Positions 24,252 through 35,310 of a DNA stretch of 64,000 nucleotides are shown one piece after another; within the stretch, counting starts at the first letter, position 1, and each line of letters opens with the position of its first letter. This DNA comes from Argentina anserina. Lineage: Eukaryota > Streptophyta > Magnoliopsida > Rosales > Rosaceae. The notes under the pieces are model-generated. The model was not told the origin of the DNA. It made no database searches and was given only the letters and a program-made list of their open reading frames with translations. The DNA lies in the NCBI RefSeq assembly GCF_933775445.1, contig NC_065877.1:8804001-8868000 (forward strand), written 5' to 3'. Position numbers and translations under genes: made by a program.

Positions 24252-25639
24252 ATGGCTCGTCTAAGTTTGTCCAGAAAGAGGAAAATACTTATCACCATTA
24301 ATGCATTGTTTGCCCACCTTCGAATACTATTTACTGTGTGTGTTGCTGCTTATGCTTATATCAACTTAGCTGTAAAAAAACATCGTCAACCAAGTCGATC
24401 ATCATCCATTAGACTCTATAAACAAGTTTGAGTACATGTATTCTCTAGTTTATTGGAGTGATGCTATATGTATTGATCAGCTGCGAATGGATAGACAATC
24501 CTTTCATAAATTGTGTCAAATTCTAGCTAGTAAAGGCCAACTAAGAGCAACCAAAAATATGTCAATAGAGGAGATGGTAGCCATATTTTTAAATATTCTT
24601 GCACACCATAAGAAGAATCGTAGCATATCTCTATACTTTACGAGGTCGGGGCGAACAGTTAGTAAGTACTTTCACGAGTGTTTGAAAGCCATGATTCGAT
24701 GCCAAAAGGACTTTTGGAAAACGCCATTACCTATGCCTGAGGACTCAACATATATTAGGTGGAAGTGGTTTAAGGTACATATGATTTTATTTTACAAAAT
24801 TATTTAGTAATATATGCTTTATGTTCTTAAGACTAAAACTGTTATTACATATATCTTAATGTAGAATTGTTTAAGAGCATTAGATGGAACACATATTAGG
24901 GTGAAAGTTCCAGAACAAGACAAACCAAGATACAGAACAAGGAAATGTGAGATAGTAACAAATGTTTTAGGAGTTTGCTCTCATGACTTGATGTTTATAT
25001 ATGTTTTACCGGAATGGGAGGGATCTGCACATGATGCTCGTGTTCTTAGAGATGCTTTGAGCAGGAGAAATGGATTAAAAGTTCCTAACGGTAATTATCA
25101 AAACCAAAATGCTACTTATTACAATATTCAGTGCTTAAAATAATATTATAGAGAAAAATAACATCTTTTTTTTGTAACTAGGTTATTACTACTTAGTAGA
25201 TGCTGGCTACAGTAATGCAAAGGGCTTTCTTGCACCTTTTAGAGGGCAACGTTATCATCTCAATGAGTGGAGGAATGGAAACAGACCTGATTCGCCACAA
25301 AATTTTTTTAATATAAAACACTCAAGTGCTAGGAATGTTATCGATAGGAGCTTTGGTCTACTAAAAATGCGTTGGGCAATTCTTAGGAGTCCATCATTTT
25401 ATGATATAGTAACACAACGTCGTATAATATCTGTGTGTTGCATGATTCATGACTTTATAAGAAGAGAGATGGCTGTAGATCCTATATAAGAGGAATATGA
25501 TAGGCAACCGCCTGTGCAAGATGATGAAGATGATGACTATGTTGATACAATTGAGACCTCAAATGAGTGGACGATGTGGAGACAAAATCTTGCAAATGAA
25601 ATGTGGAATATATGGCGTGGAAATAGGTGGTCGACATAA
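24252..25639 (+). pseudogene. PIF/Harbinger transposase (DDE_Tnp_4, HARBI1-like)
   Basis: Exon 1 24252-24774, exon 2 24865-25090, exon 3 25182-25639, all GT-AG. The N-terminal part (from MARLSLSRKRK) shifts frame once, between about 24390 and 24430, before YMYSLVYWSDAICIDQLRMD. Catalytic residues are visible: first Asp in LRALDGTHIRV, second Asp in YYLVDAGYSNAKG, Glu in RYHLNEWRNG. Conserved RSFGLLKMRWAIL and HDFIRREM follow. An in-frame TAA at 25487-25489 cuts off the last 49 codons, whose frame (EEYDRQPPV to NRWST) otherwise stays open. With only two lesions it is a recently disabled transposase. It acts with the Myb-like protein encoded downstream. Confidence 0.9.
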
Positions 25640-26193
25640 TTATATGGTTATGTATTACGTATGAATATAGATTGAATCTATTGAGCTTGTTTCAATGTTG
25701 TTGTACTTGTTTTAATCATTCTGATCTTTCAACTGAATCATGGAATTTGAATTATGAGTTTGTCTTTGTATTGGGCTTCATTGTGTTCCTTATTTTCAAG
25801 ATGTCAAATTATCAATGTTGATTTATGAGGTTGTGATGTACTCACTTAAAATTAATGATTATTGTTTTACTTCCCAGGTCTTAGTCAGTCCAGGAAAGAC
25901 AAGGACTCATTTGTTAATCAGTTAGGTAAGACAACTTCATCTATCTCCTTTTTCAAATGAATTTTCTAGATTTGACTGTGATTTTCCAAAGTTGGACCCA
26001 ACTGACTTTTAGCTCAACTTGCAAAGATTAGTTAGTTATTTGACTATGGTGTCTTCATAAAGTTATAGTAGACAACCTAAAGTCCATTTCAAAATTAATC
26101 TCTGCTAAATTAATTTTCCAGGTTTAACTATGATTTTTTCAAAATTGCAGCTAAATATTTTATGTTTGTTATTTAATATGTAGTCGGCTGAAT

Positions 26194-27318
26194 ATGAGTT
26201 CTCAAGCTACTTCAAGCCAATCAAAAAAAGGAGGAAGGGGTCAGAATAAACGTTTTTGGACAAAAGAGGAAGATGAGGTGTTGGTAAATTCTTTGTTGGA
26301 ACTTTACCATGATAACAAGTGGCATGCGGATACTGGCTTTAAAAATGGTTACTTGCAAAAGTTGCAAGGCATAATAAAAGCCAAGATACCAGGCAGTGGG
26401 ATATTGGCAAACCCACACATTGAATCACGGATAAAGACACTAAAGAAATAATATATCATATTATCAGATGCATTATCTCAGAGTGGTTTTGGATGGAATG
26501 TAGAAAAAATGATGTTGGAGTGTGATAGAGATGTATTTGATGAGTGGGCAAAGGTAAATTTTCTCCTTAGTATATTTTGTGGTTTTACTTTTATGTGTGC
26601 AATGAATAATAGTATCCTATGTTTCAACTGTTGTAGAACAAGAGATGCAAAAGCTTTGTATGGTAAACCATTTGAACATTATTATTCACTTGGAGAGATA
26701 TATGGAAAAGATCGTGCACTTGGAACAAATGCTGGAAATGCTAAAGATGATGAAAAAGAAATTAGGGGGCAAGATGCAAGGGTGAATCAAGAGGGTGTAT
26801 GTGTCGATGACTTATTTGAGCAAATGGAAATGCATACATATTTTTTTCAATATGGGGGATCAAATGTTTCAGCAAGTGATGAAACTGAAAATGAATATGT
26901 GTCTCTTGCACAACCAAGTCCTCCCCAGCCACCACCACAGCCACCAAGTGTTAAGCAATGTGCTAAACATCAGAGATCAGCTGAAGATGTAACAAATGCT
27001 TCAAATAACACTCGTAGAAAGGCAAGAGCTTTGGATGATATGGCAAAGAAATTCGGATTGATTACTGAATCCATTGCAGCCATGGCTCCAAAGTTTGAAG
27101 GTTTGATTGAGGTTCTCTCAACTAATAAGGAGATGGCTGATATGCAAAGCAAACTTCGTGGTGAGATTAGGAAAATTGACTTCTTAACTCCGGTGCAGGT
27201 ATTTCATATCACCAACAAACTAGCTAAAGATCATGACATGTTTAGGGTGTTTTTTAGCAGTACAGCTGAGGAAAAAAAAGATCACATTATCTATCTTTTG
27301 GAATATGGGTTGGAGTGA
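26194..27318 (+). pseudogene. Myb/SANT-like accessory protein of the PIF/Harbinger element
   Basis: The frame begins MSSQATSSQSKKGGRGQNKR and carries the plant Myb/SANT-like domain: RFWTKEEDEVLVNSLLELY, then KNGYLQKLQGIIKAKIPG and HIESRIKTLKK. A TAA at 26449-26451 interrupts it; the frame then resumes (YIILSDALSQSGFGWN). An 83-bp intron (26554-26636) removes out-of-place sequence and joins DEWAK to NKRDAKALYGKPFEHYYSLG. The rest has a Pro-rich stretch (PSPPQPPPQPPS) and a C-terminal helical part ending LEYGLE. In this superfamily the protein binds terminal repeats and helps the transposase enter the nucleus. One premature stop is the only lesion seen. Confidence 0.85.
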
Positions 27319-27500
27319 ATGGATGCCTCTACTAGTTTATCATTTGTGCTTTATGTTAGGATATTATTTTGCTGAATTTCACTCTTTGTAAATTCGAAAG
27401 TCTATGGTTCTATGGATGTTATTTTGCTGAATTGTTGGATGTTATTTTGCTGAATTTTCACTTTTCTCTGAAACTTGAGTAGTGCAGCATTTGTTTGATT

Positions 27501-28507
27501 GTAACATTAAGTACCAGAATAGATATTTGACAAAATAACTAATAAAGATGGCATCATCAAGTGATTTACGTAACAAATTTTATAAATTATAATGATCTAT
27601 GTAACTAAAATCACACACAGGTACCAAACTAAGCTCCCATATAGAATTAGATAATGTCACCGTGTTCATTAAGTACACAAATGATTATAATGTGACACTG
27701 AAAATGAAGGAAATAGTGATAAGAGAGAGTTTTTATCCGATTTGTAAAAAAGATATTTTGATAATTGACTTAAATTTAATTCAAAGAATAAAGACAAACA
27801 CAATTCCGACCTAAAACTATAAGAAACAAAGTGTGGCTGGTTTGAAGCCACTTGTCATGTAAACAGAGTCGTCCAGATGACTAGGTATCTCTTGGAGACA
27901 TTTTCACCTACAACTGTAACTTTATTTATAGCAAAAATAAATAAAGAGAAATTGATAAACCTTAAACATGACATGACGTTTCTTATGTCAAGAAAAAACT
28001 TACGGAAGCAACTAAAGTTTGCTTGGAGCAATAGATTTCTTAGAGCCATGCAATAGATGGCAATAGATCTCTTCTAAATGGTTTTGTTCTCCCATGATAT
28101 TATGTAAATGACCAACGACGATTTGTAACCGTGCTTATATCGACATTCTTTAGAGAGCGGGTAACTGGACAGTCAACTCCTGTAGAGCAAGTTTTTTCAG
28201 TCCTGATTTGCTCTTGAAGAGCATGAATTGAATCTCATTATGCTCAACATGAGTCTCAGTATGAATAATTCTACACCGGTTTTTTAGATAGACATTCTAG
28301 CTAGTACGAAAGAACCTTTTCATCGTCCTAGATTCATTGGTAGAATAATTCTCCTAAAGTAATGATTTTTTTTTTGTCCTAACATTATTCATTCATATAA
28401 GTTTAAGTGTTTAACACTTTAACCGTACATGTTAGACAAATAATTAACTTCATTACTTTTTAATTTGCTTTATATGTGTGTGTGAAAATATGTTATATTC
28501 TTATGCA
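27501..28507. other. Intergenic, includes resumed PIP2 unit 2 flank
   Basis: Around 27775-27850 the sequence again matches the upstream flanks of PIP2 units 1 and 3. Two tandem copies of GGATGTTATTTTGCTGAATT near 27412-27460 belong to the transposon tail. No ORF with a recognisable product. Confidence 0.5.
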
Positions 28508-28517
28508 TATAAATAAC

Positions 28518-28739
28518 GAGTAATTATTCTGTGTACCCCTCACACCACGTGATACTGTTATGTGGTGTACTTAGTCAATCATATTACGTCATAATATAAT
28601 TAACATGCACGCGGTGAAAATAGTAAAAGTTTATTTACATATAAGAACCAATCAGAAATAATCACAATAAAAAATGAACCAATAACATCAAAATGGTACG
28701 CCAAGTGAGATATGTGGCGGGTATATATAATAATTTCTC
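28518..28739. mobile_element. Mutator-like MITE (222 bp)
   Basis: Ends are GAGTAATTATTCTGTGTACC and, inverted, GAGAAATTATTATATATACC. The flanks TATAAATAAC (28508-28517) and TATAAATAGC (28740-28749) match at 9 of 10 positions, a Mutator-like target duplication. Non-coding. Confidence 0.75.
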
Positions 28740-28814
28740 TATAAATAGCATCTTCTTATCAATTTTTTCGTTAATGAACCTCAGATAAGGATATTAATCT
28801 TTGCACATAAACTG

Positions 28815-28935
28815 AATTGGTGGTCTAGTGACATAGCCACTCTAGGTAGGAGGTTTTGAACGAATTCACGAAAACTAGTAATAGTATAGGAGTTATTTCT
28901 CGGATTAAAAGTAAAAACATCAAAAGAAAGAATTC
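28815..28935 (+). repeat. SINE-like remnant
   Basis: TGGTGGTCTAGTGACATAGCC, CTCTAGGTAGGAGGTTTTGA and a later TTATTTCTCGGATTAAAA resemble the widespread plant Au-type SINE (pol III boxes in a tRNA-related head, short T-rich tail). Degenerate, no clear target duplication. Confidence 0.5.
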
Positions 28936-29190
28936 CAAGCAAACTTAAGAAAAATCACGAATGGTAATGAGAGAAGCACAATGCACTAGTTCATAAACAT
29001 CATACATTCATACAGCCTCAGAGGTAAAACTGAAAAGATAAAACAGAGGAAAACAGAGCAGAATGAATCAAGTCAAGTTTAAAACGAGTGCCTTAATACA
29101 AGTTAAATGTACAACTTCCATGGTTCCGACTTCATAAGTCCCAAACCATTAGAATTTTAGAGAAAACATTATTATCCTGCTCAATTAGAA

Positions 29191-30368
29191 TCATATGTTG
29201 GAAGAGCTCCTGAAAGAACCAAAAGCCTTAGCTGCTCCTGCTCTCAGTATGTATTGGTGATACAAGGCTGCAATGGCTGCACCAATGAAGGGTCCAACCC
29301 AGAAGATCCACTGAAACAAGAGAAGAAAACAAATCAAAATTGATAAGAATATATATAGCAATCGAGTTGAAAAACCACTTGAATTCCTTTGCATGTGAAA
29401 ACGAATAAAAATGGCGAGGCCAAAGAGAGCGTACATGGTCATCCCAAGCCTTGTTGTAAATCACTGCCGCTCCTATACTTCGAGCAGGGTTAATCCCGGT
29501 GCCAGTGATTGGGATAGTCGCAAGGTGAACCATGAACACAGCAAACCCAATTGGAAGTGGTGCCAATACCTTTTAGTAATCAGACACAAACACAGATTTA
29601 GTAACTAAAATCACATTTCTTCCATTTGGCGACTGTAGTAATTAACTAGTTATAATACTTACTGGGACATGGGAGTCCCTTGCATTTCTCTTGGGGTCAG
29701 TTGCAGAGAAGACGGTGTAGACAAGAACAAATGTACCAATAATCTCAGCAGCCAAACCGGTGCCTTTGCTGTAGACATCAGCTAACCCATTAGCTCCACC
29801 CCCATAGTTTGTGTATAAAGTACTTTGGAATGATTTGACGAGTCCACACCCACATATTGCTCCCAAAGATTGAGCCGCAATGTATAACACAGCTCTGGGC
29901 AGTGACACCTTCCGAGCCAAAAACAGCCCAAATGTCACAGCCGGGTTTATGTGCCCCCCTGCAAACACAAGTCAAAACGTTGTCAGATCCTAGAATTGAG
30001 TTTGGATAACAAACCTCAAGCTCGCCACGATTGAGTAAACATTTCTTAACATTTCTTATTCATATCTCACCTGAGATTCCAGCAGTGCAATAAACGAGGA
30101 CAAAGATCATGCCACCAAAGGCCCAAGCAATGCCAAGAATGCCAACGCCACCACATTGGTCTCCACCTTTGAGAGTGTCACTCTGGCTCTTGTATCCAAT
30201 TACAGTGAGCACAGTGATGTACAGGAACAAAAGAGTAGCGATGAACTCGGCAATGATGGCTCTGTAAAAGGACCATTTTCCGAACTCCTCCGGATCGATC
30301 AATGGTGTTGGCGGTGGGTCTTGGTAGTCCTTGGCAGCAAAACCACCTACTTCAATGTCCTTGCCCAT
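29191..30368 (-). CDS. PIP2: PIP2-type plasma membrane aquaporin, copy 3, intact
   Basis: Exons 30071-30368, 29663-29958, 29435-29569 and 29191-29310 join to 849 nt, 282 residues. Both NPA boxes are present ([22 protein letters not shown]), as are the PIP2 N-terminus with DIE, loop B Ser (ARKVS) and C-terminal SFRSSSNI. Compared with copy 1 it lacks two residues after the second NPA helix ([10 protein letters not shown] against [12 protein letters not shown]), and the residue after NPARS is Ile instead of Phe. Exon 1 encodes the same protein as copy 1. All splice sites are good. It should be a working water channel, likely with its own expression pattern because the upstream DNA differs beyond the first few hundred bases. 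Confidence 0.97.
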
Positions 30369-30487
30369 GGCTACAAGATTTGTATAAAAACTACAGAGGA
30401 TAGTAGGATGAGTGAGTGTTGTGTTGGCTTAGAAACTTAAGATGAGTGCTCGTCTTAGTGATGAGAAAGAGTAGGGAAGTGAGGGGC

Positions 30488-30493
30488 TTATAT
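30488..30493 (-). promoter_or_regulatory. TATA box of PIP2 copy 3
   Basis: The minus strand reads CCCATATAAGCCCC about 125 bp upstream of the ATG, at the position that matches the TATA box of copy 1. Confidence 0.7.
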
Positions 30494-30699
30494 GGGGGTC
30501 TATTTTGGAGTTGAGACTGAGACTGAAAGTGGCGTGGGATTATTAAACTTTGCACTTGGCCGTCCAAGGCTTCAAGGTCACAAATTTTCGTTGCGGGTTC
30601 TCTTTCAATGTTTGTCTTATTTAAGTTCTAGTACATAGTTTCTACATAATGAACCTAAATTCTGATCTGAGTGAGCATTTCTAAGCCACAAATTCAGTG

Positions 30700-31085
30700 A
30701 CGCGTGGCGTGATCGTTAGCCGTTGTCGGGCTCCGGTGCCGAAATGTATGACAGGTCAAAAGGCTGGCATGATCTTTGTGACGGGGGATGGTGAAAATGG
30801 CCTGAGTAGAGCATGCAAACCGACCAATCATCACCACCGCCCCATCAAAGTTCCAACTCAGAAACACATCAGCCTCCTAACCACTCATATCCGGCCACGT
30901 ATCGCTGCAGTCACCCCTTAGATTAATCACTTGATTAATGGGATTTTATGTCCTAATCAACATTATCCCTGTGCTATTATAAATTAAACCAGAAAAGACA
31001 ATCGGATTCCGGCATAAAGGAAGAAAAATTGGGCTGGTCAATTGTCATGAGGAATATATGCAAATGGAATCGTCCAGAACTGAGG
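30700..31085 (-). repeat. Upstream block of PIP2 unit 3
   Basis: Aligns with 14390-14665 (unit 1) and 22060-22300 (unit 2), including CATCACCACCGCCCCAT and CTAATCAACATTATCC. Marks the far edge of the duplicated unit. Confidence 0.65.
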
Positions 31086-31600
31086 TGGGGGGCTTTTTGT
31101 TGATGGTAGTAGCTACATGATGTGAATGAGAAGAAGAAAATGAGAAGTGAAAACTGAAAAGAAGTACAAAAGTAACAGAAACCGCAGAGTTGACCTTCTT
31201 CTAGAGTCTTTTTTCTCTCTCTCTCACTCTCAAAATATATAGTCATGATACATTTAGCACCCTGTGAAGTACAGTTGGTACCGATCAGGGCTAAAAAACA
31301 CCCTTTCAATACTAACATTCTACATTTCTTCAGAAACTTTGGGAGCTCTATTGCATGCCGGGAGCAGCTGTGAGGTGAACTCCACAAAATTAAACCGCCA
31401 TAAAAATATGATAACAGAAACTAGTGCACATAGCATGCTGAGGACTAATTACTAATTCAATCTACTAACTGGTCATTAGGCAATGTTAAGTAAAAGCGAG
31501 ACTCCACTTTGTTAATCATAAGCCATCATAACAATCATCAATCACATCCATTATTTAGAAAGGTACGGTATTGATATGTACATGTAGACTAAACCTAGAA
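31086..31600. other. Intergenic, no gene
   Basis: A CT-rich simple-sequence tract lies near 31205-31232. Open frames on both strands here have no recognisable domain. Confidence 0.45.
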
Positions 31601-31601
31601 A

Positions 31602-31755
31602 CAAATTTGTCGCTTACCCCTATCATGTCCATTTTATGTCCACCACTTTAAGTAAATGTCAAGTGCATTTTATTTACTATAGTTACAAGTTTGTTAAGAA
31701 AATGAGCACTTGACATTTACTTAAGGTAGTAGGCATGGGGTGAGCGACAAATTTG
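31602..31755. mobile_element. Hairpin MITE (about 154 bp)
   Basis: CAAATTTGTCGCTTACCCC at the left and its complement (one mismatch) at the right form 19-bp inverted ends. A second inverted pair (TAAGTAAATGTCAAGTGC with GCACTTGACATTTACTTA) lies inside, so most of the element folds on itself. No clear target duplication. Confidence 0.65.
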
Positions 31756-31862
31756 ATTCCACCTAGAAGATAGTGAAAAGAGAAGGACATTAAAGTACTG
31801 CACCATCAATAATCCAAACAAAAAACACAATCAAAGTTACATTATCGTTCACACAGTCAGTA

Positions 31863-32000
31863 GCTGATCATGAAATTCATACTCAACCACCATTGGATGT
31901 AAATTCAATGGTTGAAAATAAAATAACTCAATTTTAAAAAGACTCTCCTCACTTTTAGATTTACATTCAATAATGGTTGCGCATGAATTTCACGGTCAGC
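31863..32000. mobile_element. Hairpin MITE (about 138 bp) flanked by TA
   Basis: GCTGATCATGAAATTCATAC at the left is mirrored at the right (GCGCATGAATTTCACGGTCAGC on the plus strand, a few mismatches), and the inner arms also pair. TA lies at both edges, as in Tc1/mariner-type insertions. Non-coding. Confidence 0.6.
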
Positions 32001-32256
32001 TATTAACAGTTTGAACGCGATTGTCAAAGTTAAAGCCACAAAAGAAAGCACAAGAAAAATTAAATTGACCGGATCGGAGAATCAAAGGAAATTATTCAGT
32101 TGTAAACAACACAAGATGATATTAATGTCAAGAGAGATGGAACAACCATCTAAGAGATTTAAAAAACAAACAATAGGAGCACAAATAAATTAAGTTCGAA
32201 CAACACTTCTCCTGAAATTTCAAGGTATTATTAAGAGGCACAGCCATAATCATTAA

Positions 32257-33700
32257 TTAATTTATCTTTACCGTTCGTCTTTTCCTCCTAGTATTAGGAT
32301 TCTCCTTGAGAACTTGCTGGTTGTAGTGAGGGACTTTACTCTGGAGTGCTCGAGGAACTGGTGTTGGCCACCATGGGAGCATAAATGGGAAGACCTTCGC
32401 GCCAGTAAGTAGAGGGTGAGGTTCCAAACTCTTTGGAAACTCTAACATCTCTAATGTTCTTTCTCTCAGGTTGCAAATGACAATCCTGGGATTCATGTAG
32501 AAATACATGATATCTTCATTTGTTGGGGAGAAACCTAACACCGATTTGATTTCCCATTCGCATAATTGGAGAAAAAAAGGGTCTGTTGAATTGCGAATCA
32601 TGTTCTGCAGGGAAACTCCATCGATAATCAAATGCCATTTCAACTTCAGTATCCCTCCATTGCTGGCCTTCTCCTCTTCATCTTCTCTCAGTTCCCAAAT
32701 CTGTAAATCATGATGACTGTGGATGTGGTACATGGGCTTGGTGGCATAGAGGCGCCCTCCACCCAAACCCAGAAATGGGTCGTCACTAACCCAATCAATG
32801 TCATCATACAGGTTAGGCCCCTCGATCAGTTGACATATCTCACTGGTATCAAAACCATGACTTATAGGACAACTGAACACATCCAACACAAAAGTAAAGC
32901 GACGACTAGGATTCCTCCCTGGTTCTATCACTTCTGCGCCCAACCAACACAGCATTCCTTTGAAAGCAACGATCTGCGAGACCTTGGAACATATTTCCCC
33001 GACTACTGGATTACGTGACACCTTCCACTCCCCAGTCTCAGAACAGAAGATCTCCAAATGAAAATTCGGAAGCAGTTGCACAACCCTACACTTGAAGTCA
33101 GGGTTAACAACGTAGTCTGATTTGATAGTCTGTTGTGCCTTGTAGTAGGGTTCACAGATGAATCCCACTTGGACTTTCCGGAAAACATGAGTGGCCGGAG
33201 GAAGAGCAACACATTGCTTGGTGTATGGATTGCAGATGAAGTAGTCACGCTGGTTCTCAGACTTTGTGCAACACAAAACTAGGTCATTATATGTACGTAC
33301 AACAACTCCTCTACTCGGTCCACTAATCTGGCCGTAATCATTTTTTTCTTCATATTCTAAACCGCCGTTCTTTGGACATTCATCGCAACAAGGAGGGAGG
33401 AGTAGGAGTTTTCTGGCTGATAATTTTTGAAGAAAGACATACCTAAATTTTTTTTATGACAAGTAGAGCATCCGATAATGGTCTGTGCAATTCTCGCTGA
33501 ATAGACAGAAAGCGTTGAACAAAGTAAATTTCAGATATGACAGTGAACCAATGCTTGGAGACCAACTTACGTTGAACGGAAGACAGGAAGGGAAGTCGAC
33601 ACAGGATTTGAATCAATAAGAGATCAGGAAGAGCATCGATGAAATTCTTGAACCGAGTTGATAATGTTTTTGATCTCGTCAGTATTTCACCGCGCCCCAT
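32257..33700 (-). CDS. F-box protein with F-box-associated C-terminal region; frame broken at one A-run
   Basis: The N-terminal part from 33700 reads MGRGEILTRSKTLSTRF, then an F-box (FIDALPDLLLIQILCRLPFL, LVSKHWFTVIS). The frame stops at 33443-33445 just after a run of eight A. One base fewer in that run would join it to a frame that stays open to 32257, giving about 480 residues. That second part carries F-box-associated features of plant substrate adaptors: NDLVLCC, YFICNPYTKQCVALPP, ETGEWK, GMLCWLGAEV, FVLDVFSCP. F-box proteins link substrates to SCF ubiquitin ligases through Skp1. The target is unknown. The single homopolymer lesion may be a real null allele or a sequencing error. Confidence 0.8.
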
Positions 33701-33704
33701 GTCG

Positions 33705-34187
33705 GCTGCGAAAATGTAGAGGAAATGATTGAATACTTGGGTTCTGAGAATAATGGGGAGAGAATTTAGGGCAGATAGGGGGTTTTGTTGATTTTCTACT
33801 TTTATTTTTGGTGCATATCGTACACAACGAAGATTTCCTATTTAATTTGTCGCCGATTTTTTCATTTTGAGACTTGAGATATTTTCGCAGGCAACGTTGT
33901 GCTTCTACGGTTGCTGACCTTCAGTAGAGAAAACATATTTCAGGTGGAAGAAGCACTTAATGACTATGGCTTGCAAATAAATATCAAAAGATTGCCCTAA
34001 TATTGAAGATGACTTGAAATATCTTATCACCGTACTGGACTTCTTTGAATACGAACGCAAATACGAATTAAGTCATCTTTTGAAATTAATATTTGGGTTT
34101 CGTATCTCAATATGCAGCGAGAGCTAGACATGCATTCAGAACAATAATCACTAGTTAAGTTTAACTATTTTCGCAATCAGACTCAAG
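33705..34187. other. Intergenic, upstream of the F-box gene
   Basis: No TATA box or coding sequence identified. Confidence 0.4.
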
Positions 34188-34370
34188 GTACTTAATTAAA
34201 ATTGGTCTAAAACGGGATTTTCAAATCCGACGAAGGAATCTTGATGTAACGTAACTTAATATTCACGGAATTAACTATAAGTAAGAAAATATCACAACTG
34301 AAACATCAATATTAGTATATTACTTCGTAGGATTTGGAAACCTCGTTTTGGACCAATTTTAAATAAGTAC
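34188..34370. mobile_element. Hairpin MITE (about 183 bp)
   Basis: GTACTTAATTAAAATTGGTC and its near-complement at 34350-34370 start an inverted repeat that continues through AAAACGGGATTT and CAAATCCGACGAAG against CTTCGTAGGATTTGGAAA. Arms are about 48 bp with few mismatches. The pairing may extend outward by several bases (ACTCAA). No clear target duplication. Confidence 0.65.
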
Positions 34371-34399
34371 ATCCAGCATTTGAGTGTGTTAGAACTTAG

Positions 34400-35300
34400 A
34401 AGTGTTTAGCACACACTCAGAGGGGACCAAATTTGTAGTACATGGACATTAGTTCATTTACTCTTTTTTTTCTTTTGTAGTGTGTAGTTTTGAAATTATG
34501 AATGCAAATTAGCGAGCAAACCTTCATGCTTGAATGCTTGATAGGTGAAACGAACTGATTTACTATGGACACTAATTTCATTTCTTTTGAAATGAACTCA
34601 TATTTTAAGTGTTGTCTCTGCACGATACCTCATAAATTCATAATGAATGTGATTTATTAGTCACCAATTATTGAGAACATATCAAAGTTGAACCTTATTT
34701 ATATTGGACATTGGAGAAAATTAAATGAAAATCATATTAGCTCTGTTCTAAAATGTAGTCCTGGTATAGCACTACCCGATACGATATGAGTCATTGCATA
34801 TGTCTACAACTATGTGCGGCTCACTGACGCGGTTCTGAGATTTTTTATGCTCAAAACAAACTAAAGTTTAGCGACCAACTAGATATATAGCATAGACATA
34901 TACATAATGTCAAACTATAACATTTCTTTTGGTGATCCAGAACTTGAAACAGAAAAATGTTGATGGTTACCAAGTTGAAGCAATAACACATTTTAGTTTG
35001 AGCATGATAATTCGCACAACTTTAACCGAGACTTTGTAAAAGAAGTGAACGTGAATTCTTTGTTTGTTGTTTGCTTGGATCTGAAAGATTATTTTACAGA
35101 ATATATAAATTGACCCAAAAAAAAGTTATCAGAGGCACATCAGTTGGCGACGGCCCATATACAATCATATCATTTTAGGATGCAAGCGTAAATTCATTTC
35201 AAAACCAAAACAGAGGCTCGATCATCCTTCTAACTAGTAGATAATATCCTCAAGGAAACTGAAAGGGTTTAGCAGTTTAGACTAAAGAGTAAGGACCGAA
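34400..35300. other. Intergenic, no gene
   Basis: AT-rich. A small open frame on the minus strand (34417-34623) has no recognisable motif. Nothing else seen. Confidence 0.4.
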
Positions 35301-35310
35301 AAGAAGGTCT

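Larger units (their letters stand above)
22301..27500 (+). mobile_element. PIF/Harbinger-type DNA transposon with transposase, Myb-like gene and captured mTERF fragment
   Basis: The left end GGCATGTTTACTTACTCGG follows TTA, the usual target trinucleotide; it resembles terminal repeats of plant PIF elements. Inside, on the plus strand, are an mTERF fragment (23641-23910), a DDE_Tnp_4 transposase (24252-25639) and a Myb/SANT-like accessory protein (26194-27318): the two-gene set of PIF/Harbinger elements. No matching right terminal repeat was found before PIP2-unit sequence resumes near 27775, so that end is degenerate or deleted and 27500 is only a rough limit. 22300-23640 and 25640-26190 are non-coding parts of the element. 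Confidence 0.85.

Noticed and set aside
27319..27775. Right terminal repeat of the PIF/Harbinger element
   Set aside because: Searched by eye for the complement of GGCATGTTTACTTA; none found, so the right boundary was left approximate.
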